Shown: one piece after another, positions 42,354 to 45,471 of the stretch
Layout: each line of letters opens with the position of its first letter
How positions within the stretch are numbered: position 1 is the first letter of the stretch
DNA from: Burkholderiales bacterium
GTDB lineage: Bacteria; Pseudomonadota; Gammaproteobacteria; Burkholderiales; Burkholderiaceae_C
Length of the DNA: 45,471 bases
Direction of reading: 5' to 3'
Assembly (NCBI GenBank): GCA_019509985.1
Contig: JAEKLF010000067.1
Location: 1 to 45,471 of the forward strand
Notes under the pieces: model-generated
Told to the model about the DNA's origin: nothing
Databases searched by the model: none
The model's input: only the letters and a program-made list of their open reading frames with translations
Translations under genes and position numbers: made by a program

Positions 42354-45242
42354 TTAGAACTTGCCTCGCAGGCCGATCTTGAAGGTGCGGCCGTCGTACT
42401 TCGCGTAGTCCATGCGGGTTTTGTCGCCCAGGCCGTACTGGCCGGTGGCGTCCTCGAAGTAGTCGTAGGCCAGCGTGTTGGACAGGTTCAGCGCCTCCAG
42501 CCGGACCTCCAGCGCGTCGTTGATCTTGTAGCTGACGTTGGCGTCCAGGTAGCCACGGCCGGCGCGCCAGCGGATCAGGTCGTCGCCGTTGTTTTTCGGG
42601 GTATCGCCGTGCAGCGAACGGCCCTTGTAGTTGTACGAGGTGCGGAAGGCGAACGGCCCGTTCTCGTAGTAGAGCGTGGCGCTGTAGGCGTACTTGGGCA
42701 CCTGGTTCACGTCGATGACCTTGCCCGCGTTGGTTGACCACACCTGCGTGTTGAACGGGTTGATGTGCGTGTAGCTGGCCAGCGCACCCAGGCCTTTGAA
42801 CGGGTCCGGCAGGAAGGTGAAGGCCTGCTGGTACGCCAGCTCGAAGCCCTTCAGCGTCTGCTTGCCGGCGTTGCTGTAGGTGCGCAATGTCATTGGCAGG
42901 TTGGGGTCGACCTTGCCGTTGGCGTCCTGGAAGATCCCGCCCAGCGCGGTGTCCGGCAGGCCCAGCGCGCCGAAGGTGGTCTGCACGTTGGTAGCGAAGG
43001 TAGCGTCGGTGAGTTCCTTCCTGAACAGCGCGGCCGACAACATGCTGCCCTTCTGGAAATACCACTCCAGGCTGGTGTCCAGGTTCTTGGACTTCTGTGG
43101 GCGCAGGCTGGGGTTGCCGGCCGTCGCGGTGTTGTCGAACGGGTTGGGGATGACCGTCTGCGCCGCGATGATGGACAGCGCCTGCCGGCTCAGCGTCTTG
43201 CCCCAGGAGGCGCGCCAGGTCAGGCTGTCTGTCAGATCCAGCGCGGAGCTGAAGGCCGGCAGCACGCTGGTGTACGAGCCCTTCTCCTGGTTGGGCGCGT
43301 AGGTGAGGCTTGCACCCTGCTGCTTGTAGTTGTCGATCAGCGTCTCGGTGCGCGCGAAGCGCACGCCGGCGTTCAGGCGCAGGTCCCGGTCGAACACCTG
43401 GCCCCTGAAGTCGGACTGGACGAAGGCCGTGGACACGTTCTCCTGCGCCTTGAAGCTCTGCGCCGGCGTGAAGGTGGCTTCGGAATTGAACGCCAGCGGG
43501 TCGAAGGTCGAGTAGGTGTAGTCGCGGGTGAAGGTGCCCCAGGCATGCGGCCAGCCGGCGCCCATGTCCAGGTTGCCGATGGGCAGCACGGACGTCATGC
43601 CCGAACGCAGGCCCGCCGTGCCCAGCGTGTTGAGCTTCGCGGTGGCGGCGGACGTGCCGTTGCGCTTGTTGATCTCCTTGGAGGTCTCCGAGTAGGCCAG
43701 CCCGGCCTTCAGGTGGCCGGTCCAGTCGCCGGCCAGGTTGTAGTCCCAGTCGGCCACGACGCGGCCCTGGTTGCTCTTGTCGGTCTCGCGGGTCCAACCG
43801 GTGCCGATGCCGAAGCCCTGGAAGTTGGCTGGGTCCGTGTAGCTGACCGGCGAGGACATCGACGGGTAGACATGGTCGCTGCCGTAGTCGATGGTGGAGT
43901 CGACGCCGAAGATCTGGCCAGAGAGGGTGTCCTGGTAGCTCAGCGCCTTGCTGCGATTGGTGCTCAGCTGGCCGCTCAGCACCAGCCGGTCGCTCACGCT
44001 CCAGCGGGCGTTGGCGGCGACGTAGCCGAACTGGGTCTCGTCTTCGCTGTAGGTCACGCCGCTGCTGTAGGAGGTATTGCCGAAGGTGCCCGTCAGCAGG
44101 TTGGACGCCGGGTCGATCTTCACGTTGAGCGGGATGAAGCCGTTGTTGCCGCTCTGGCCGGCCGGCTTGGTGCGGTCGGTGGTTCGGCTGTTGCGGATCA
44201 GCAGGCCGAAGTACATCTCGTCGCGCGAGTTCTTCAGCTTGGAGTACAGCGTGTCCAGGCTCAGGTTCAGCGTGGGCGTCTTGAATTGCAGCGAGCCGAC
44301 CAGGCCGTCGCGGGTGCGGTCGTTGGCGGAGCCGTAGAACCGGTAGATGCGTGGCAGCAGCGCGTTGTCGACCTGCTCGCGGGTGTAGCTGCCGAGACTG
44401 GCACGCGGGCTGTCGTAATCCAGCGCGAAGGCGAAGTTGCCCTTCACGGGGTTCTGGCTGGCCCGGAAGGAGCTGTTGTAGCCGCCGGTGGCCTCGAAGC
44501 CCGAGCGGTCGTTCACCGCGGCGGAATGCGACACGCCCACCAACGCGCCCCAGTCTCCCCAGGTGTTGGAGTACAGCGCAAAGCCCATCGGGTCTGTCTT
44601 GCCGGAGGTGGTGTTGTACGACGCGGTCACGCCGTAGCGGAAGGTGTGCTTGGGGTTGTCGAAGGGCCGGGGCGTCTGCAGGTCCACCACGCCGCCCATG
44701 CCGCCTTCGTTCAGCTCCGCCAGTGGCGATTTGTAGAAGTCCACGCGGCCGAACAGTTCGGACGCGAACACGTCGTAGTTGAAGCCGCGTACCGCGCTGC
44801 CGATAGTGCTGGTAGACACCGTGTTCACGAGCGCGCCGTTCAGCGTCGTGACGGTGTATTCCGTCGGCAGGCCGCGAATGGAAATTCGCTGGCCTTCGCC
44901 CGAGCTCTCGTCACGGTTCAGGATGACGCCGGGCACGCGCTGCAGCGACTCGGCGATGTTGGCCTCGGGGAACTTGCCGATGTCCTCGGCCACGATGGAG
45001 TCGCGCACGCCGATGGCCTGCTGCTTCAGCGCCATCGACTTTTCGAGGCTGGCGCGGAAGCCGGTGACGACCACCGTCGTGAGCTGGTTTGCCTCCGCCT
45101 TCGCGGCACCGTCAGCCCCTTCTGCAGCCTTTTCAGCGGCAGTTTGGGGCGGCGCGGCTGCCGGTGCAGCCTGAGCCGCCGCTTGGCCGTATGCGGCGGC
45201 GAGCGCCATGGACAAGGTCGAATAAATAAGCTTTTGTTTCAT
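42354..45242 (-). CDS. TonB-dependent receptor, glycan uptake
   Basis: This 962-aa outer-membrane receptor has a signal peptide (MKQKLIYSTLSMALAAAYG..., cleavage near AAAQA at 24), an Ala/Pro-rich linker with a TonB box TTVVVTGFRASLEKS, a plug (DIGKFPEANIAESLQRVPGVILNRDESSGEGQRISIRGLP) and a barrel ending FKIGLRGKF with the terminal Phe. It resembles the receptor at 37979 but the two are clearly distinct, so the locus has two receptors of the same broad class. The start at ATG 45242 has GGAG 9 bases upstream. The BNR-4 gene lies 58 bases downstream and is probably cotranscribed. It likely imports oligosaccharides released at the cell surface. Confidence 0.9.
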   Translation of the reverse strand: MKQKLIYSTLSMALAAAYGQAAAQAAPAAAPPQTAAEKAAEGADGAAKAEANQLTTVVVTGFRASLEKSMALKQQAIGVRDSIVAEDIGKFPEANIAESLQRVPGVILNRDESSGEGQRISIRGLPTEYTVTTLNGALVNTVSTSTIGSAVRGFNYDVFASELFGRVDFYKSPLAELNEGGMGGVVDLQTPRPFDNPKHTFRYGVTASYNTTSGKTDPMGFALYSNTWGDWGALVGVSHSAAVNDRSGFEATGGYNSSFRASQNPVKGNFAFALDYDSPRASLGSYTREQVDNALLPRIYRFYGSANDRTRDGLVGSLQFKTPTLNLSLDTLYSKLKNSRDEMYFGLLIRNSRTTDRTKPAGQSGNNGFIPLNVKIDPASNLLTGTFGNTSYSSGVTYSEDETQFGYVAANARWSVSDRLVLSGQLSTNRSKALSYQDTLSGQIFGVDSTIDYGSDHVYPSMSSPVSYTDPANFQGFGIGTGWTRETDKSNQGRVVADWDYNLAGDWTGHLKAGLAYSETSKEINKRNGTSAATAKLNTLGTAGLRSGMTSVLPIGNLDMGAGWPHAWGTFTRDYTYSTFDPLAFNSEATFTPAQSFKAQENVSTAFVQSDFRGQVFDRDLRLNAGVRFARTETLIDNYKQQGASLTYAPNQEKGSYTSVLPAFSSALDLTDSLTWRASWGKTLSRQALSIIAAQTVIPNPFDNTATAGNPSLRPQKSKNLDTSLEWYFQKGSMLSAALFRKELTDATFATNVQTTFGALGLPDTALGGIFQDANGKVDPNLPMTLRTYSNAGKQTLKGFELAYQQAFTFLPDPFKGLGALASYTHINPFNTQVWSTNAGKVIDVNQVPKYAYSATLYYENGPFAFRTSYNYKGRSLHGDTPKNNGDDLIRWRAGRGYLDANVSYKINDALEVRLEALNLSNTLAYDYFEDATGQYGLGDKTRMDYAKYDGRTFKIGLRGKF

Positions 45243-45471
45243 TGTCTCTGCTCCATTTGCCTTAAAGGCTTTTATCGCCATGGCGGCGAATAATCACCAC
45301 GCCATGCCCGTAATTTATATACCTGCGCAATTATTAGTGTTCATCTCAGTGCGGTATCGACAATCGAATCAAGGTCGGCATCGAACAACTTGCCAGTTTC
45401 CCGGCCTTTACCAAATCGCCTGCCTCATTTCAGTTGGACAAAGGGCAACGCCACGCAGGTTATTGAATCCC
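45243..45471. other. Upstream region of the second TonB-dependent receptor gene
   Basis: This 229-bp stretch to the window edge is AT-rich near 45280-45345 (for example AATTTATATACC), as expected of a promoter for the minus-strand receptor gene, but no convincing -35/-10 pair or operator was found. No gene is visible. Confidence 0.4.

Noticed and set aside
42765..45293. 842-aa plus-strand frame opposite the second TonB-dependent receptor
   Set aside because: Low-complexity Gly/Arg/Val-rich shadow; the receptor on the minus strand has signal peptide, plug and terminal Phe.
45280..45345. AT-rich stretch considered as a replication origin or attachment site
   Set aside because: No iterons, DnaA boxes, tRNA end or direct repeats were seen; a promoter region is the simpler reading.

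Overview
The window is GC-rich, densely packed bacterial DNA. Several features point to a betaproteobacterium of the Burkholderiales (Comamonadaceae / Roseateles-Rubrivivax type): the protocatechuate 4,5-cleavage operon layout, the RND pump of HAE1 type with a NodT-family outer-membrane factor, the large TonB-dependent receptors and a family of structured intergenic repeats. The genus is inference. No rRNA, tRNA, CRISPR array or intact insertion sequence was seen.

Region 1 (1-15.2 kb) is aromatic-acid catabolism. It opens with the 3' part of a vanillate O-demethylase reductase (vanB). An unrelated patch follows: an NTF2/SnoaL-like secreted protein, a divergent LysR regulator and a Tat-exported amidohydrolase. 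Next come an AraC regulator divergent from pobA (4-hydroxybenzoate to protocatechuate), and a LysR regulator divergent from a nine-gene operon. That operon holds a ModA-like binding protein, an aromatic-acid MFS importer, ligJ, ligK, ligI, ligA, ligB, ligC and an aldo/keto reductase. Together they take vanillate or 4-hydroxybenzoate through protocatechuate to pyruvate and oxaloacetate. The 4-oxalomesaconate tautomerase (LigU type) is not in the window.

Region 2 (15.7-25.7 kb) is the most unusual part. A GntR/UTRA regulator is followed by ten co-directional genes: an AprA-like flavoprotein, an AprB-like two-cluster ferredoxin, a HEAT-repeat protein, an FdxA-type ferredoxin, a SsuA/TauA-like binding protein with a C-terminal NosL-like domain, an ABC permease and ATPase, a DUF971 protein, a ferredoxin-NADP reductase and a YeiH-family putative sulfate/sulfite exporter. 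The best reading is an uptake-redox-export system for an organosulfur compound, perhaps an aryl sulfonate feeding the adjacent aromatic pathway. The substrate and chemistry are inference. A structured repeat of about 145 bp sits once in the lig operon and once in this operon.

Region 3 (25.7-34 kb) holds a small hypothetical gene, an SDR oxidoreductase and a tripartite RND efflux system. In the latter, membrane-fusion lipoprotein and pump are on the minus strand, a TetR repressor lies upstream, and the outer-membrane lipoprotein is divergent. Two matching 24-bp inverted repeats lie over the two promoters flanking tetR.

Region 4 (34-45.3 kb, all minus strand) looks like a polysaccharide utilisation locus: two large TonB-dependent receptors, a BNR-4 seven-bladed propeller lipoprotein with the paired histidines of ulvan or rhamnose-glucuronate lyases, a Tat-exported GH35 beta-galactosidase and an ACS-family (hexuronate type) MFS importer. 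A uronic-acid- and galactose-containing glycan such as an arabinogalactan is the likely substrate.
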